Shown here one piece after another: positions 1 through 9,741 of a stretch of DNA of 64,000 bases. The notes under the pieces are model-generated. The model worked only from the letters and a program-made list of their open reading frames with translations. It had not been told where the DNA came from and searched no databases. The stretch comes from Mesorhizobium sp. L-2-11. Lineage in GTDB: Bacteria > Pseudomonadota > Alphaproteobacteria > Rhizobiales > Rhizobiaceae. The stretch spans positions 868,001 through 932,000 of the forward strand of contig NZ_AP023257.1 of assembly GCF_016756595.1 (NCBI RefSeq), written 5' to 3'. The number at the start of each line of letters is the position of its first letter. The stretch's first letter is position 1. Made by a program: the position numbers and the translations under genes.

Positions 1-1
1 C

Positions 2-271
2 CTGTTCTTCGTCGGCTTTCTGATCGCGCTGAACGGCGCCGGCTATGCGCAAGTGCGCGCCGCACTTGCCAACCCGTTCGTGGCGCTGGTCCTGGCCCTG
101 GTGCTGTTGTCCGGGCTCTACCATATGCGGCTCGGCATGCAGGCGATCATCGAGGATTATGTGCATGGCGAGGGCATGAGGCTGGCGCTGCTCGCGCTCA
201 ACACATTCTTTCCCATAGTGGTCGGCGTCGCCTCGATCTTCGCCCTGCTCAAACTGGCATTTGGAGGCTGA
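2..271 (+). CDS. sdhD: Succinate dehydrogenase membrane anchor subunit, 3' part (SdhD)
   Basis: The gene begins before the window; 89 codons are visible, ending in TGA. The product is the small membrane anchor of complex II, which with SdhC binds haem b and ubiquinone and holds SdhAB on the cytoplasmic membrane. The visible part has two hydrophobic helices (from [16 protein letters not shown] and from [17 protein letters not shown]) separated by a polar loop. [15 protein letters not shown] is the typical SdhD segment with the conserved His and Asp-Tyr near the quinone pocket. The stop lies 3 bases before the TTG start of sdhA, so the genes are co-transcribed in the usual sdhCDAB order. The family assignment rests largely on this context plus the motif. 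Confidence 0.9.
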   Translation: MFFVGFLIALNGAGYAQVRAALANPFVALVLALVLLSGLYHMRLGMQAIIEDYVHGEGMRLALLALNTFFPIVVGVASIFALLKLAFGG

Positions 272-274
272 AAT

Positions 275-2116
275 TTGGCCAAGGACGCGAACAACGCCAA
301 CACGGCGTCCGCCGCCTACAGCTATGTCGATCACAAATTCGACGTGGTTGTCGTCGGCGCCGGCGGCGCCGGCCTGCGCGCCACGCTCGGCATGGCCGAA
401 CAGGGCCTGCGCACCGCCTGCATCACCAAGGTTTTCCCGACGCGGTCGCACACTGTCGCCGCTCAGGGCGGCATCGCCGCCTCGCTGTCCAACATGGGCC
501 CCGATTCCTGGCAGTGGCACATGTACGACACCGTGAAAGGATCGGACTGGCTCGGCGACGTCGACGCCATGGAATATCTGGTGCGCGAAGCACCCGCCGC
601 CGTCTACGAGCTCGAGCATTACGGCGTGCCGTTCTCGCGCACCGAAGAGGGCAAGATCTACCAGCGGCCGTTCGGCGGCCATATGATGAATTTCGGCGAC
701 GGCCCGCCGGTGCAGCGCACCTGCGCGGCCGCCGACCGCACCGGCCACGCCATCCTGCATACGCTCTACGGCCAGTCGCTGAAGAACAACGCGCAGTTCT
801 TCATCGAGTATTTCGCGCTCGACCTGATCATGCAGCCGGACGGCACCTGCACCGGCGTCGTCGCCTGGAACCTCGACGACGGCACCATCCACCGTTTTTC
901 GGCAAAAATGGTGGTGCTGGCGACCGGCGGCTATGGCCGCGCCTATTTCTCGGCGACCTCGGCGCACACCTGCACCGGCGACGGCGGCGGCATGGCGGCG
1001 CGGGCCGGGCTGCCGCTGCAGGATATGGAGTTCGTGCAGTTTCACCCGACCGGCATCTACGGCGCCGGCTGCCTGATCACCGAGGGCGCCCGCGGCGAAG
1101 GCGGCTATCTCGTCAATTCAGAAGGCGAGCGCTTCATGGAACGTTATGCGCCGTCGGCCAAGGACCTTGCCTCGCGTGACGTGGTCTCGCGCTGCATGAC
1201 GCTGGAGATCCGCGAGGGACGCGGCGTCGGCAAGAACAAGGACCATATTTTCCTCCACCTCGACCACCTCGATCCGGCCGTTTTGCACGAGCGACTTCCT
1301 GGAATTTCGGAGTCGGCAAAAATCTTTGCCGGCGTCGACCTGACCAAGGAGCCGATCCCGGTGCTGCCGACGGTCCATTACAATATGGGCGGCGTGCCGA
1401 CCAATTACTGGGGCGAGGTGCTCAACCCCACCGCCTTGAACCCGGACCAGGTGTCGCCCGGGCTGATGGCGGTCGGCGAAGCCGGCTGCGCCTCCGTCCA
1501 CGGCGCCAACCGGCTGGGCTCCAACTCGCTGATCGATCTGGTGGTGTTCGGCCGCGCGGCGGCGATCCGGGCCGGCCAGGTGATCGACCGCAACGCGGCG
1601 ATCCCGTCTCCCAATGAGGCCTCGGTCGACAAGACCATGGACCGCTTCGACCGGCTGCGCCACGCCAACGGCTCGACGCCGACGGCGGTCTTGCGCGAAA
1701 AGATGCAGAAGGCGATGCAGGACGATGCGGCGGTGTTCCGCACCCAGGAATCGCTGCAAAGCGGCTGCAAGCGCATTTCGCAGATCTGGGGCGAGCTCAA
1801 GGACGTAAAAGTGTTCGACCGCTCGATGATCTGGAACTCCGACCTGGTCGAGACGCTGGAGCTGGAAAACCTGATGGCCAACGCCATCACCACGGTCTAC
1901 GCCGCCGAGGCGCGCAAGGAGAGCCGCGGCGCGCATGCGCGGGAAGATTTTTCGGCGCGCGACGATGCGAACTGGCGCAAGCACACGCTGGCCCGGCTCA
2001 GCGAGGCCGGCGAGGTGTCGCTCAGCTATCGGCCGGTGCACACCGAGCCGCTGCTCAGGGAAGCAGACGGCGGCATCAACCTGGCCAAGATCGCGCCCAA
2101 GGCGAGAGTGTATTGA
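275..2116 (+). CDS. sdhA: Succinate dehydrogenase flavoprotein subunit
   Basis: This is the catalytic FAD subunit of complex II, oxidising succinate to fumarate in the TCA cycle. It is 613 aa, the usual length. Near the N-terminus are the dinucleotide fold [12 protein letters not shown] and the FAD-attachment region [11 protein letters not shown], whose His carries covalent FAD in the family. Further on are the substrate-site blocks [25 protein letters not shown] (split here as HPTGIYGAG and TEGARGEGG), SRDVVSRC, and [19 protein letters not shown] near the C-terminal third. The start is TTG at 275, chosen because it directly follows sdhD and gives the typical MAKD-like N-terminus. sdhB follows 64 bases downstream. 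Confidence 0.97.
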   Translation: MAKDANNANTASAAYSYVDHKFDVVVVGAGGAGLRATLGMAEQGLRTACITKVFPTRSHTVAAQGGIAASLSNMGPDSWQWHMYDTVKGSDWLGDVDAMEYLVREAPAAVYELEHYGVPFSRTEEGKIYQRPFGGHMMNFGDGPPVQRTCAAADRTGHAILHTLYGQSLKNNAQFFIEYFALDLIMQPDGTCTGVVAWNLDDGTIHRFSAKMVVLATGGYGRAYFSATSAHTCTGDGGGMAARAGLPLQDMEFVQFHPTGIYGAGCLITEGARGEGGYLVNSEGERFMERYAPSAKDLASRDVVSRCMTLEIREGRGVGKNKDHIFLHLDHLDPAVLHERLPGISESAKIFAGVDLTKEPIPVLPTVHYNMGGVPTNYWGEVLNPTALNPDQVSPGLMAVGEAGCASVHGANRLGSNSLIDLVVFGRAAAIRAGQVIDRNAAIPSPNEASVDKTMDRFDRLRHANGSTPTAVLREKMQKAMQDDAAVFRTQESLQSGCKRISQIWGELKDVKVFDRSMIWNSDLVETLELENLMANAITTVYAAEARKESRGAHAREDFSARDDANWRKHTLARLSEAGEVSLSYRPVHTEPLLREADGGINLAKIAPKARVY

Positions 2117-2180
2117 TGATGGCCGCCGTGAACGGGACTTGGTCCGGGCTGAAGCTCGTCATCCGAAAGGACCTGAGATA

Positions 2181-2960
2181 ATGGTCGAACTCACCCTTCC
2201 GAAAAACTCGAAGATTAAGGCCGGGAAAACCTGGCCGAAGCCGGAGAATGCTACCAATCTGCGGGAGTACCGCATCTACCGCTGGTCGCCGGACGATGAC
2301 GAGAACCCGCGCATGGACACCTATTTCGTCGACATGGACGATTGCGGGCCGATGGTGCTCGACGCGCTGCTCTGGATCAAGAACAAGATCGACCCGACAC
2401 TGACGCTGCGCCGCTCCTGCCGCGAGGGCATTTGCGGCTCCTGCGCCATGAATATCGACGGTTCCAACACGCTCGCCTGCACCAAGGGCTGCGACGATAT
2501 TTCCGGCGCGATCAAGGTCTACCCGCTGCCGCATATGCCGGTGGTCAAGGACCTGGTGCCCGACCTGACCAATTTCTACGCCCAGCACGCCTCGATCGAG
2601 CCGTGGCTGAAGACGGTATCGCCCGAGCCGGCCAAGGAATGGCTGCAAAGCCATGAGGACCGCGAAAAGCTCGACGGGCTCTACGAATGCATCTTGTGCG
2701 CCTGCTGCTCGACCTCATGCCCGAGCTATTGGTGGAACGGCGACCGCTATCTCGGTCCGGCGACGCTGCTGCAGGCCTATCGCTGGCTGATCGATTCCCG
2801 GGACGAGGCCAAGGGCGAGCGGCTCGACAATCTCGAAGACCCGTTCCGGCTCTATCGCTGCCACACCATCATGAACTGCGCCCAGACCTGTCCCAAGGGC
2901 CTCAACCCGGCCAAGGCGATCGCCGAGATCAAGAAGATGATGGTGGAGAGAAGGGTTTAG
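2181..2960 (+). CDS. sdhB: Succinate dehydrogenase iron-sulfur subunit
   Basis: This is the electron-transfer subunit of complex II (259 aa), passing electrons from SdhA flavin to ubiquinone. All three cluster motifs are visible. The [2Fe-2S] cysteines are C80, C85, C88 and C100 (CREGICGSC then TLAC). The [4Fe-4S] motif is [12 protein letters not shown] from C170. The [3Fe-4S]-type motif has C227, C233 and C237 ([14 protein letters not shown]). ATG 2181 was chosen over a long in-frame upstream extension because AAAGGA lies a good distance before it and the N-terminus matches the family. It is the last gene of the sdh operon; a palindromic repeat follows directly. Confidence 0.97.
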   Translation: MVELTLPKNSKIKAGKTWPKPENATNLREYRIYRWSPDDDENPRMDTYFVDMDDCGPMVLDALLWIKNKIDPTLTLRRSCREGICGSCAMNIDGSNTLACTKGCDDISGAIKVYPLPHMPVVKDLVPDLTNFYAQHASIEPWLKTVSPEPAKEWLQSHEDREKLDGLYECILCACCSTSCPSYWWNGDRYLGPATLLQAYRWLIDSRDEAKGERLDNLEDPFRLYRCHTIMNCAQTCPKGLNPAKAIAEIKKMMVERRV

Positions 2961-3008
2961 CTTCGGACGGGTTGCTGCAGGGAACATCTCGTCGGTAGTG
3001 ATCCTTCG

Positions 3009-3165
3009 CGCCCCCCTCTGTCCTGCCGGACATCTCCCCCACAGGTGGGGAGATCGGCAGCTTCACCGATATCGCCCCGTCTGCAATGTTGGAGATTGGC
3101 GAAAGCCGAGGTGACATCCAATCTCCCCCAAGTGGGGGAGATGTCCGGCAGGACAGAGGGGGGCG
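3009..3165. repeat. Palindromic intergenic repeat, family 1, copy 1
   Basis: Two outer arms of about 34 bases (CGCCCCCCTCTGTCCTGCCG at 3009 onward and its inverse ending at 3165) enclose about 90 bases of spacer. Each arm also ends in a small hairpin of the form ATCTCCCCCA..GGGGAGAT. Related copies lie at 35656-35698 (deleted form), 49122-49281, 54831-55001 and 62470-62630. It resembles the mosaic intergenic elements of rhizobia. Lying just after sdhB, it may serve as transcript end or mRNA stabiliser (inference). Confidence 0.9.
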
Positions 3166-3199
3166 CTGTCCCGCCGGCCTCAGAAGGAATAGCCATCCG

Positions 3200-3838
3200 A
3201 TGACCGATTCCGAACTCCCCATTCTCTCTCCCGTCGAAGCGCGCGTGCTCGGTTGCCTGATCGAAAAGAAGGAACTGACGCCCGATATCTACCCGTTGAC
3301 GCTCAATGCGGCACTTGCCGCCGCCAACCAGAAGACGGCGCGCGAGCCGGTGATGTCGGTCGAGCTTGTCGAGGTGAGACGAGCGCTTGGCCAGCTCGAG
3401 CACAAGGGCTTGGTCAGGCAGGTCTTTGCCTCGCGCGTCGAGCGCTACGAGCATGTCGTCGCGCAGCGCTTTTCGCTGACCTCGGTGCAGATCGCGCTGC
3501 TTGGGCTGCTGTTGCTGCGCGGTTCGCAGACCGCTTATGAATTGCTGGCGCGAGCTGAGCGCATGGCGCGGTTGCCCTCCATCGACGAGCTTCGCAGCAA
3601 TCTCGACCTGTTGATCGGCCGCAAGCCGCCGCTCGTTCAGCAGATCGATCGTGCTCCCGGCCAGCGTGAGGACCGCTATGTGCATCTCTTGGGCAGGCCT
3701 GTGCAGCTGTCCGCTGCCGCGGCGCCTTTGCAGGCGCCTTCGCCGGGGTCCGATCTCGAAGGCCGGGTGCGCGCACTCGAGGAGGAGGTTGCGCAGCTGC
3801 GCGCACGCATCGACGAGCTGACCGGCGACGGACGGTAA
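3200..3838 (+). CDS. YceH/DUF480 family protein
   Basis: This 212-aa protein belongs to the YceH (DUF480) family, whose role is not firmly established; its fold is a pair of winged-helix domains. The family start LSPVEARVLGCLIEKKELTPDIYPL is visible as LSPVEARVLGCLIEKKE at residues 8-24, followed by SLNA-like TLNAALAAANQK. A C-terminal coiled-coil stretch (LEGRVRALEEEVAQLRARIDEL) closes the protein. ATG 3200 was preferred to an in-frame start at 3086 because the upstream stretch translates the palindromic repeat and is not family sequence. It appears to be a single-gene unit. Confidence 0.88.
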   Translation: MTDSELPILSPVEARVLGCLIEKKELTPDIYPLTLNAALAAANQKTAREPVMSVELVEVRRALGQLEHKGLVRQVFASRVERYEHVVAQRFSLTSVQIALLGLLLLRGSQTAYELLARAERMARLPSIDELRSNLDLLIGRKPPLVQQIDRAPGQREDRYVHLLGRPVQLSAAAAPLQAPSPGSDLEGRVRALEEEVAQLRARIDELTGDGR

Positions 3839-3930
3839 CGACCGTGTGAGAGGACAGCGCCCCCTCCTAGGAATCCTGTTCGCCGCCACTATCGACCGGT
3901 TGGCGCTGCCCCTCACTCGCCTGCCGGCGA

Positions 3931-3959
3931 CCTCTCCCCGTAGAGTGACGGGGAGAGGG
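3931..3959. repeat. Short hairpin repeat, family 5 (CTCTCCCCGT...ACGGGGAGAG)
   Basis: CCTCTCCCCGT and ACGGGGAGAGG face each other across a few bases. The same hairpin type occurs at 53911-53940, and another copy around 52508-53837 is split by the IS4 element. It lies between the convergent yceH-like gene and osmC-like gene. The remainder of 3839-4078 holds no gene that I can support. Confidence 0.75.
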
Positions 3960-4078
3960 ACGCTCTCGACGGTTTTCGCCAATTGTCAGCGTTGCAGGAA
4001 GTGTGCCGCGGTGGCGGCCGGCTCTTTGCCCGGCAGGGCAATGAGGGCGGAGCCTGCTTCAACAGACGTGGAGCGCTC

Positions 4079-4504
4079 TCAGCCGAGCTTGGCGTCGAGT
4101 GACACGTTGATGGCGCCGAGCGCCTTCGAGACCGGACACCCGGCCTTGGCCTGTTCGGCCAGCTCCTGGAATTTCGCGGCATCGATGCCCGGCACCTTGC
4201 CAACCAGCGTGAGCGCGCTGCCGGTGATGCCGGTGCCTGGAACCAGCGTCACCACGGCCTTGGCGTAGAGTTCGGTGGCGGGGGTGCCGTTCTCGGCCAG
4301 GACGTGCGAAAGCTGCATGGCAAAGCAACCGGCATGCGCCGCTGCGATGAGTTCCTCCGGATTGGTGCCGGACTTGCCGCTTTCATCCTCGAAGCGCATC
4401 TTGAACGAGTAGGGCGTGCCTTTCAGAGCCCCGCTCTGCGTGTCGAGCGTGCCGTTGCCCTCTTTCAGATTGCCTTTCCAGACGGCGTTTGCGGTGCGGT
4501 CCAT
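4079..4504 (-). CDS. osmC: OsmC family peroxiredoxin
   Basis: This 141-aa protein is a cytoplasmic thiol peroxidase of the OsmC branch, reducing organic hydroperoxides. The two redox cysteines are C60 (AAHAGCFAMQLSH) and C123 (AGCPVSKAL). The N-terminus has the OsmC-type AVWKGNLKEGNGTLDTQSG. The length is typical. It is transcribed leftward, divergent from the small membrane gene at 4698, so the 193-base gap between them should hold both promoters. The symbol is by subfamily resemblance; Ohr is less likely given the N-terminus. Confidence 0.93.
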   Translation of the reverse strand: MDRTANAVWKGNLKEGNGTLDTQSGALKGTPYSFKMRFEDESGKSGTNPEELIAAAHAGCFAMQLSHVLAENGTPATELYAKAVVTLVPGTGITGSALTLVGKVPGIDAAKFQELAEQAKAGCPVSKALGAINVSLDAKLG

Positions 4505-4697
4505 GAATTCCTCCTTGATGTGGTGGCTGAGCCGGGGTCGGCGTCTGGTCGACTATAGCGCGCGCGGGCACGAAGGCCACCCCGTGCTTTCGCGCCAATG
4601 GCCAGTCCAAAAAAATCCGCCTGCAAAAATGTCGACTTCCATCTGCCTCGGCCGTCCTGCGGGCGGCCACGGGTTTCGCGGCCGAATGGAGGACACC

Positions 4698-4910
4698 ATG
4701 AACAATCTGTTTTCTGCTCACTGGCGAGACACCGGCCGAAAGGCGGCTGAACAGGAAGCCGACTGGTTGGATCGGCAACCTTCCGGTTTCGGTCGATTGC
4801 TTGCTGCGGTCGCCATGATCGGGGTTGCGGTATCCCTTCTCGATTATGCGGCGGTAAAAAGCCCGGCTGAGACCTTGGCTGCCAACAGTTCGTCACAACA
4901 AGGAAGATGA
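4698..4910 (+). CDS. Small single-pass membrane protein, unknown
   Basis: A 70-aa reading frame starts at ATG 4698 with a strong GGAGG seven bases before it; upstream in-frame starts were rejected for that reason. It has a charged N-terminal third, one hydrophobic helix (about residues 34-50, RLLAAVAMIGVAVSLLDY) and a polar tail. It ends 3 bases before the YCII gene, so the two are probably co-expressed. I do not recognise the family. The strong ribosome site and tight coupling argue that it is real. Confidence 0.6.
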   Translation: MNNLFSAHWRDTGRKAAEQEADWLDRQPSGFGRLLAAVAMIGVAVSLLDYAAVKSPAETLAANSSSQQGR

Positions 4911-4913
4911 GAG

Positions 4914-5270
4914 ATGAAATACGTTTGCCTGGTTTATGGTGAGGAAAAAGACCTTTACGCAATGAGCCCGGAGAGACTGGCCAGGCTCGACGCCGACTCA
5001 CTGGCCTATGACAGGTCGGTGGAGCAAAGCGGCCGGCTGATCATCGCGCAGGCGCTGCAGTCGGTAAAAACCTCGAAAACCGTGCGCCGGCGCAAGGGCA
5101 AGCGGCTGATTACCGATGGTCCCTTCGCCGAGACCAAGGAGCAATTGCTCGGCTTCGTCATGATCGAGGCCAGGGATATCGACGAGGCGCTGGAGATTGC
5201 CGGCGGGATTCCGCTGGCCGAAATCGGCACGATCGAGGTCAGGGCGATTTACAACGTGCCGGGGTCCTAG
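4914..5270 (+). CDS. YCII/DGPF-domain protein
   Basis: This 118-aa protein belongs to the YCII-related family. The hallmark DGPFAETKE is at residues 68-76, followed by LLGFVMIEARDIDEA, and the N-terminus is MKYVCLVYGEE. Relatives often sit beside ECF sigma factor genes and may act as small enzymes or accessory proteins; no function is established here and no sigma factor gene is adjacent. Translation is coupled to the small membrane gene just upstream (AGGAAGATGAGAG before the ATG). Confidence 0.88.
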   Translation: MKYVCLVYGEEKDLYAMSPERLARLDADSLAYDRSVEQSGRLIIAQALQSVKTSKTVRRRKGKRLITDGPFAETKEQLLGFVMIEARDIDEALEIAGGIPLAEIGTIEVRAIYNVPGS

Positions 5271-5331
5271 TGGTATCGGCCTAACATAAGAGTCCTGCTT
5301 GGATTCCGTTGGCGAAGCGCATGCGAGTCGC

Positions 5332-5434
5332 ATGCGCACAGGAATATCCTTCACCGTTTCGCCGACCGATCGCCAGCGACTGATGGCTGTCGTCAAAGAC
5401 CGCAATGCGCCGCAGAAGCACGTCTGGCGCGCGC
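5332..5434 (+). pseudogene. IS630-family transposase, N-terminal remnant
   Basis: Codons from ATG 5332 read MRTGISFTVSPTDRQRLMAV and then VKDRNAPQKHVWRA. I recognise this as the opening of a rhizobial IS630-family transposase, before its helix-turn-helix. Homology then stops and the frame runs into unrelated sequence to a stop at 5538. Only about 34 codons remain, with no DDE domain and no visible inverted repeats, so this is debris. It sits beside the large cyclase gene, marking an old insertion or rearrangement. The rest of 5271-5544 holds no gene that I can support. Confidence 0.7.
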
Positions 5435-5544
5435 CGGAGCCGAAATTCCGGTTTCGACCCCTCATAACAGGCGGCTGGTTTGAGCCCGATGCGGGCATTC
5501 AGTCAGTTTTGCCTCCACCCCTAGTGACATCGAGCTGACTTGAG

Positions 5545-8500
5545 TCACCTCAGGGTGTCGAGAAAGGCCTTGGCCTCTCTCAGGTCGGGGGTCTCGAAGC
5601 CCTCGGAGAACCACTCATTCACGGGCACGAGCAGGGTGTGCGCATCGGCAGGCTTGCCTTGGTCGCGCCAGAGCCGGGCAAGACCGGTGGCCGCACGCAA
5701 CTCCCAGGACTTCGCGGATTGACGCCGGGCGATTTCGATCGCGTGCTCAAATGCGGCGCTCGCCTCATCTGGTCTTCCGTCCGGCAGGGCTGCCAAAAGC
5801 TGCCCGCGCAAGCGATACAGTTCGGCCTCCGGCCAACGCTCCCCTGTCCCCTCGATCACTGCCAGAGCCTCATCCAGTGCACCGAGCCCCCGTTGCATGT
5901 CCCCCGAGACGGCACAAGCCTCGGCCAGCAGGCCCAGGAAGAATGGACGCATCCACGCCGCGCCGCTCTTCCCCCAATCCGCAAGCCCGCGCTGGATCGC
6001 TTCTATCCCGGCGGCCTCCTGACCGTGGCGAGCCATGGCCCAGCCCTGGACCACCGTCGCGCTGGCGGCCCATAGATCCAACTTGTGTTCCCGGGCCAGC
6101 TCCAGCAACGCCGCCGCATGCGCCGCGGCCGCGCTGTCGTCGCGGCCAAAAGCCCCCACCAGCGCGCTGTACATCAGGGCAAACCCGAGGGTGTTCTTAT
6201 GGCCGACCCGGTGGGCTAAGGCCAATCCCTCGGCTTGTCGGCGGGATGCCTGATCCGGGTAGCCCAGCAGCCACAGCACCCAGGTCAGGTGGGCGAGCGC
6301 GGACACGCCAAGGTCCTGGCCAAAAACAAAGGCCGTCGAACCATGCCGTTCCGGGTCGTACAGCGCAACGGCACACTCGAGGTGCTCGCGGGCGGCGAGC
6401 AGCTCGCCCCCCACCTCATCTGTCGCGCCGCACATCCGGTGCGCCAAGCACAGCCGCTCCGGGTCTGGGTGCAGCTCGGCCAAGGCGAGAATTTGCCTGG
6501 CCAGCTTCTGCTGCTCGGGAAGCGCCATGCGTACAAATTGGACAGCCCAGAACCCATACAGCACAGGAAACTGTTGTGATACGTCGCCTACGGCCTCTAC
6601 CAACTCCTGCGCCCGGGCGAAAGCGGAGGCGGTCTCAGGTGCTGCGTGGCCGTACCGGGCAATGCACGCCTGACCAAGCATAGTCTGAAGATGAAGTTCG
6701 CGCTCTGCCAGGGCGCGGCTCTCGGGCAAGGTCCGCACGAGGTCAATGCTCCGGGTAAGATGGCCGATGGCTTCCGCAACGGCCGAGCGCCGGAAGGTGC
6801 GTTCCCCGGCCCGCTGCCAGTAGTCCGCAGCCCGCTCGGTCAGTTCCGCCTGGGTAAAGTGATGGGCCAGCAGCTCCGGCTGGGTTTCGACCACTTCCGG
6901 CCAGTGCTCTTCCAATACCTGGGCGATCCGGGCGTGCAACTTCTGGCGTGTGCCACGCAGGAGGCTCACGTAGGCGGTGTCCTGCACGAGCGCGTGCTTG
7001 AACGTGTAGGTCGCCTCGGGCGGCGTGCCGCGCCGGAACGCGAGACCAGAATTGACGAGCTCGTCCAGTCCCTGCGCCAACGCTGCCTCGGGTAGTCCCG
7101 CCACGGCGGCCAGCAGCTCATGGTTGAACTCCCGGCCGAGTGCCGCGCCGATCTGCGCCACCTGCTTGGCGGCCGGCAGCCGATCCAGCCGAGCGGTCAA
7201 TGAAGCCTGCAAAGTGCTCGGGATCGGAAGCGCCGAGACAGCAGCATCGGGCTGGCTGGCACCCTCCAGCACGGTTTTGGTCAACTCCTCGATGAACAGG
7301 GGCACACCGTCGGTCTGCGCCACGATCCGATCCAGCATTCCGGCCGGTAATGCTTGGCCCATGACCACCTGAGAGGCGAGCGTCGCGGCTTGACGCGGAC
7401 TGAGACGACTCAGCGCCATCAAGGTCACGCCCGCCAGCCCGACCCAGGGCGCCTCAAACTCCGGCCGGAAGGAGATGACCACCAGCACTGGCAGCGAGAC
7501 CAAGCGCATGATCAACCTGTCCAACAGCTCCAGCGAGCTTGGATCGGCCCAATGCACGTCCTCGAACAGCATCAGCACGGGGGATCGGCGGGCCCGTTCA
7601 TCGAGGATGTGAAGCAGTGTCCCGAAGGTCTGCTCCTTCTTGCGCTCCGGGCTGAGAGCCAGTGGCGGGTACCGCTCGCCACCCGGCACGCCGAGCATCT
7701 CGGCAATGAGCGCCAGCTCATGCGAGGCGGCGAGTGGGTGTAGCAGGATTTCCAGCTTGTCGAGCCGAGCCTCCGCAGGCTCGCCGTCCACGAAGCCTAC
7801 CTCGTTCTTCCAGCGTGCGATGATCGGTTGCAGGGCGCTCTCACGGTGATGGGGCGAGCAGAAGTACTTGAGTTTGAGATGCACCTCTCCAGCTACGTGC
7901 TCCTCGAGCGCAGCGATCAGGCGGGACTTGCCGATGCCGGGCTCGCCGGCGATGAGCACGACCTGCCCTTCGCCGCCCTTCGCCTGATGCCACCGGCGCA
8001 GCAGCAGATCGAGCTCGCCATCGCGCCCGACCAGCGGCGTGAGGGCGGCCGGATGCATCGCGTCGAAGCGGCTCTGAACCATGGCCTCGCCCAGCACCTG
8101 CCAGGTGCGGACTGGGCCGGTTAGCCCTTTGAGGTGAACCGCATCAAGCTCGCGGCACTCGAACAGGCCGCCGATGCGCCGCCGTGTTTCCGCGTCGATC
8201 ACTGCGCACCCAGGATCAGCGAGGGATTGTAGCCGCGCGGCAACGTTCGGGGTCTCGCCGATTACAGCCTGCTCCTGTGCGGCCCCAGCCCCCAGCAGGT
8301 CGCCCACGACGGCGAGGCCACTGGCGATGCCGACGCGTGCGGACAACCGCTCATCGGCGGGCGCAATCTGGCCAACCGCTTCCAACGTGGCCAAGGCGGC
8401 GCGTACTGCGCGCTCGGCCTCGTCGGCCTGGGGCCAGCCGAAATAGACCAGTACTCCATCGCCCATGTACTTCGCGACGAAGCCGCCGAAGCGACCAACC

Positions 8501-8883
8501 GTCTCGGCAATGCGGCGGTGGTAGGTCCCGATCACCTCGCGCATGTCCTCGGGGTCCAGGTGCGCGGCGAGCGCCGTGGAGCCGACGAGGTCGACGAACA
8601 TCACACTAAGTTGGCGCCGCTCCGCCTCAGGGGACGGCAGGGCCACTGTCGCGGAGATCGTGCTCTGTGGCTGGATGGATGGGGACATGGCTGGAGGCGA
8701 GCCCGCGCGCACGGCGGCGATGGCGGCGAGCAACTTGCGGCGGTGGCCGATCGAGACGACGCCTAGTCCGCTCAGATCATCGGCGATGAGGTCGGCTAAG
8801 ACGTCGCCATCGATGTCGTTCTCGCGGAACGCCTGTTCGTACTGTCCCAGCCCCAGATCGCGCAGCCACGCGCCAATATCCAT
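5545..8883 (-). CDS. SAM domain - adenylate/guanylate cyclase - AAA ATPase - TPR signalling protein
   Basis: This is a 1112-aa multidomain protein. Residues 1-60 form a SAM domain (MDIGAWLRDLGLGQYEQAF). About 88-265 is a class III nucleotide cyclase domain with metal aspartates D98 (VMFVDLVGST) and D142 (KYMGDGVLVYFG). About 290-600 is an AAA/STAND-like ATPase with Walker A AGEPGIGKS and Walker B-like VLMLFEDVHWAD. The rest is helical, TPR-like. ATG 8883 was taken because the SAM domain starts there. Such proteins are frequent in rhizobia and are assumed to make cAMP or act as ATP-driven sensors; the ligand is unknown. It is a single gene, next to IS630 debris on its 3' side. Confidence 0.9.
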   Translation of the reverse strand: MDIGAWLRDLGLGQYEQAFRENDIDGDVLADLIADDLSGLGVVSIGHRRKLLAAIAAVRAGSPPAMSPSIQPQSTISATVALPSPEAERRQLSVMFVDLVGSTALAAHLDPEDMREVIGTYHRRIAETVGRFGGFVAKYMGDGVLVYFGWPQADEAERAVRAALATLEAVGQIAPADERLSARVGIASGLAVVGDLLGAGAAQEQAVIGETPNVAARLQSLADPGCAVIDAETRRRIGGLFECRELDAVHLKGLTGPVRTWQVLGEAMVQSRFDAMHPAALTPLVGRDGELDLLLRRWHQAKGGEGQVVLIAGEPGIGKSRLIAALEEHVAGEVHLKLKYFCSPHHRESALQPIIARWKNEVGFVDGEPAEARLDKLEILLHPLAASHELALIAEMLGVPGGERYPPLALSPERKKEQTFGTLLHILDERARRSPVLMLFEDVHWADPSSLELLDRLIMRLVSLPVLVVISFRPEFEAPWVGLAGVTLMALSRLSPRQAATLASQVVMGQALPAGMLDRIVAQTDGVPLFIEELTKTVLEGASQPDAAVSALPIPSTLQASLTARLDRLPAAKQVAQIGAALGREFNHELLAAVAGLPEAALAQGLDELVNSGLAFRRGTPPEATYTFKHALVQDTAYVSLLRGTRQKLHARIAQVLEEHWPEVVETQPELLAHHFTQAELTERAADYWQRAGERTFRRSAVAEAIGHLTRSIDLVRTLPESRALAERELHLQTMLGQACIARYGHAAPETASAFARAQELVEAVGDVSQQFPVLYGFWAVQFVRMALPEQQKLARQILALAELHPDPERLCLAHRMCGATDEVGGELLAAREHLECAVALYDPERHGSTAFVFGQDLGVSALAHLTWVLWLLGYPDQASRRQAEGLALAHRVGHKNTLGFALMYSALVGAFGRDDSAAAAHAAALLELAREHKLDLWAASATVVQGWAMARHGQEAAGIEAIQRGLADWGKSGAAWMRPFFLGLLAEACAVSGDMQRGLGALDEALAVIEGTGERWPEAELYRLRGQLLAALPDGRPDEASAAFEHAIEIARRQSAKSWELRAATGLARLWRDQGKPADAHTLLVPVNEWFSEGFETPDLREAKAFLDTLR

Positions 8884-9229
8884 GGCCCTCTCCCGGGTTC
8901 GTGGCGACGGGAACGCCAAGGTCTTCAATCTACCCCAAAATCGCGGAGGGGGCATGATGAAACGTCACGAGTAACCTTCGGATTAAGGGCAGCTCGTGGC
9001 AGCACCAAGCATACTTTCGCCGCTCTGTCGGCCAGCTTCCGCTTTCCACCTAAAACCGAAGTCTGTATCGGGTCCTAAGCCTTAGGTTTTCACCATTAGC
9101 GATTATTCTGTTTGCGTCCGGCTGAATCAAAATTTCTTCGGCGGGCGCAACTTTTGCGCGTTGAAGCGAGGCAGCACTTCTCCTATCGTCGCTGCGGTTT
9201 GGGGATCACGGGCATTCTGGTGGTATCGG
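8884..9229. other. Gap with no supported gene
   Basis: About 350 bases lie upstream of the cyclase gene. They must carry its leftward promoter. Reading frames that cross this stretch show no family resemblance, and I saw no convincing terminator, repeat or RNA. Confidence 0.5.
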
Positions 9230-9696
9230 ATGAAGGCCATGAACGACGCGGCGCGCGAGGTCGCGGACGTCGTCGGGCGTGTGCAAGGGAACATTCGACG
9301 CAAGAGACTGCGCAAGCAGGCGGCGCTCTCACCGCTGCGGCGATCGATGATCCGGTCGTGGCGGCCGCGACGCTGATCACGGCCATCGTTTCCGAGAACG
9401 GCCCTGTCCTGCCGCAGCGCGAAGCTGCGATCCGGTCGATGATTTCGGAGATTGCGGACGCCAAGAAGACCGATGAAGCCGTGGTCTACGCCAAATGGGC
9501 GGCGTCACAGATCGACGATGCCACGATCGTCATCGACAAGCTGGCGCCGTTCCTGCGCGAACGTCTGGGTGTGACTGAGCGAAACGATTTGCTGCAGATG
9601 GTGAACCGCGCGGCGCAGGCCGGTGAGCAATCCCTGAAGATATCCGACCAGCGGATGCTGAGGCTGCGCCAGAAACTCGGCTTCGAGGTCAACTGA
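9230..9696 (+). pseudogene. TerB-like small protein, apparent frameshift
   Basis: One frame reads MKAMNDAAREVADVVGRVQG and NIRRKRLRKQAAL from ATG 9230. A second frame, two bases out of register, continues with LTAAAIDDPVVAAATLITAI and on to RLRQKLGFEVN at 9696. Joining the frames across CTCTC near 9330 gives one smooth alpha-helical protein of about 155 aa. The C-terminal part looks TerB-like (VVYAKWAASQIDDATIVIDKL). The simplest reading is a 2-base TC expansion that broke the gene; a base-calling error is equally possible. WWYR just before the start hints that the true N-terminus may be a membrane anchor further upstream. Function is unknown. Confidence 0.5.
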
Positions 9697-9741
9697 ACGA
9701 ATTGCCTGACGCGCAGTATTGGTTTGCCGCTCTTCAGGGCT

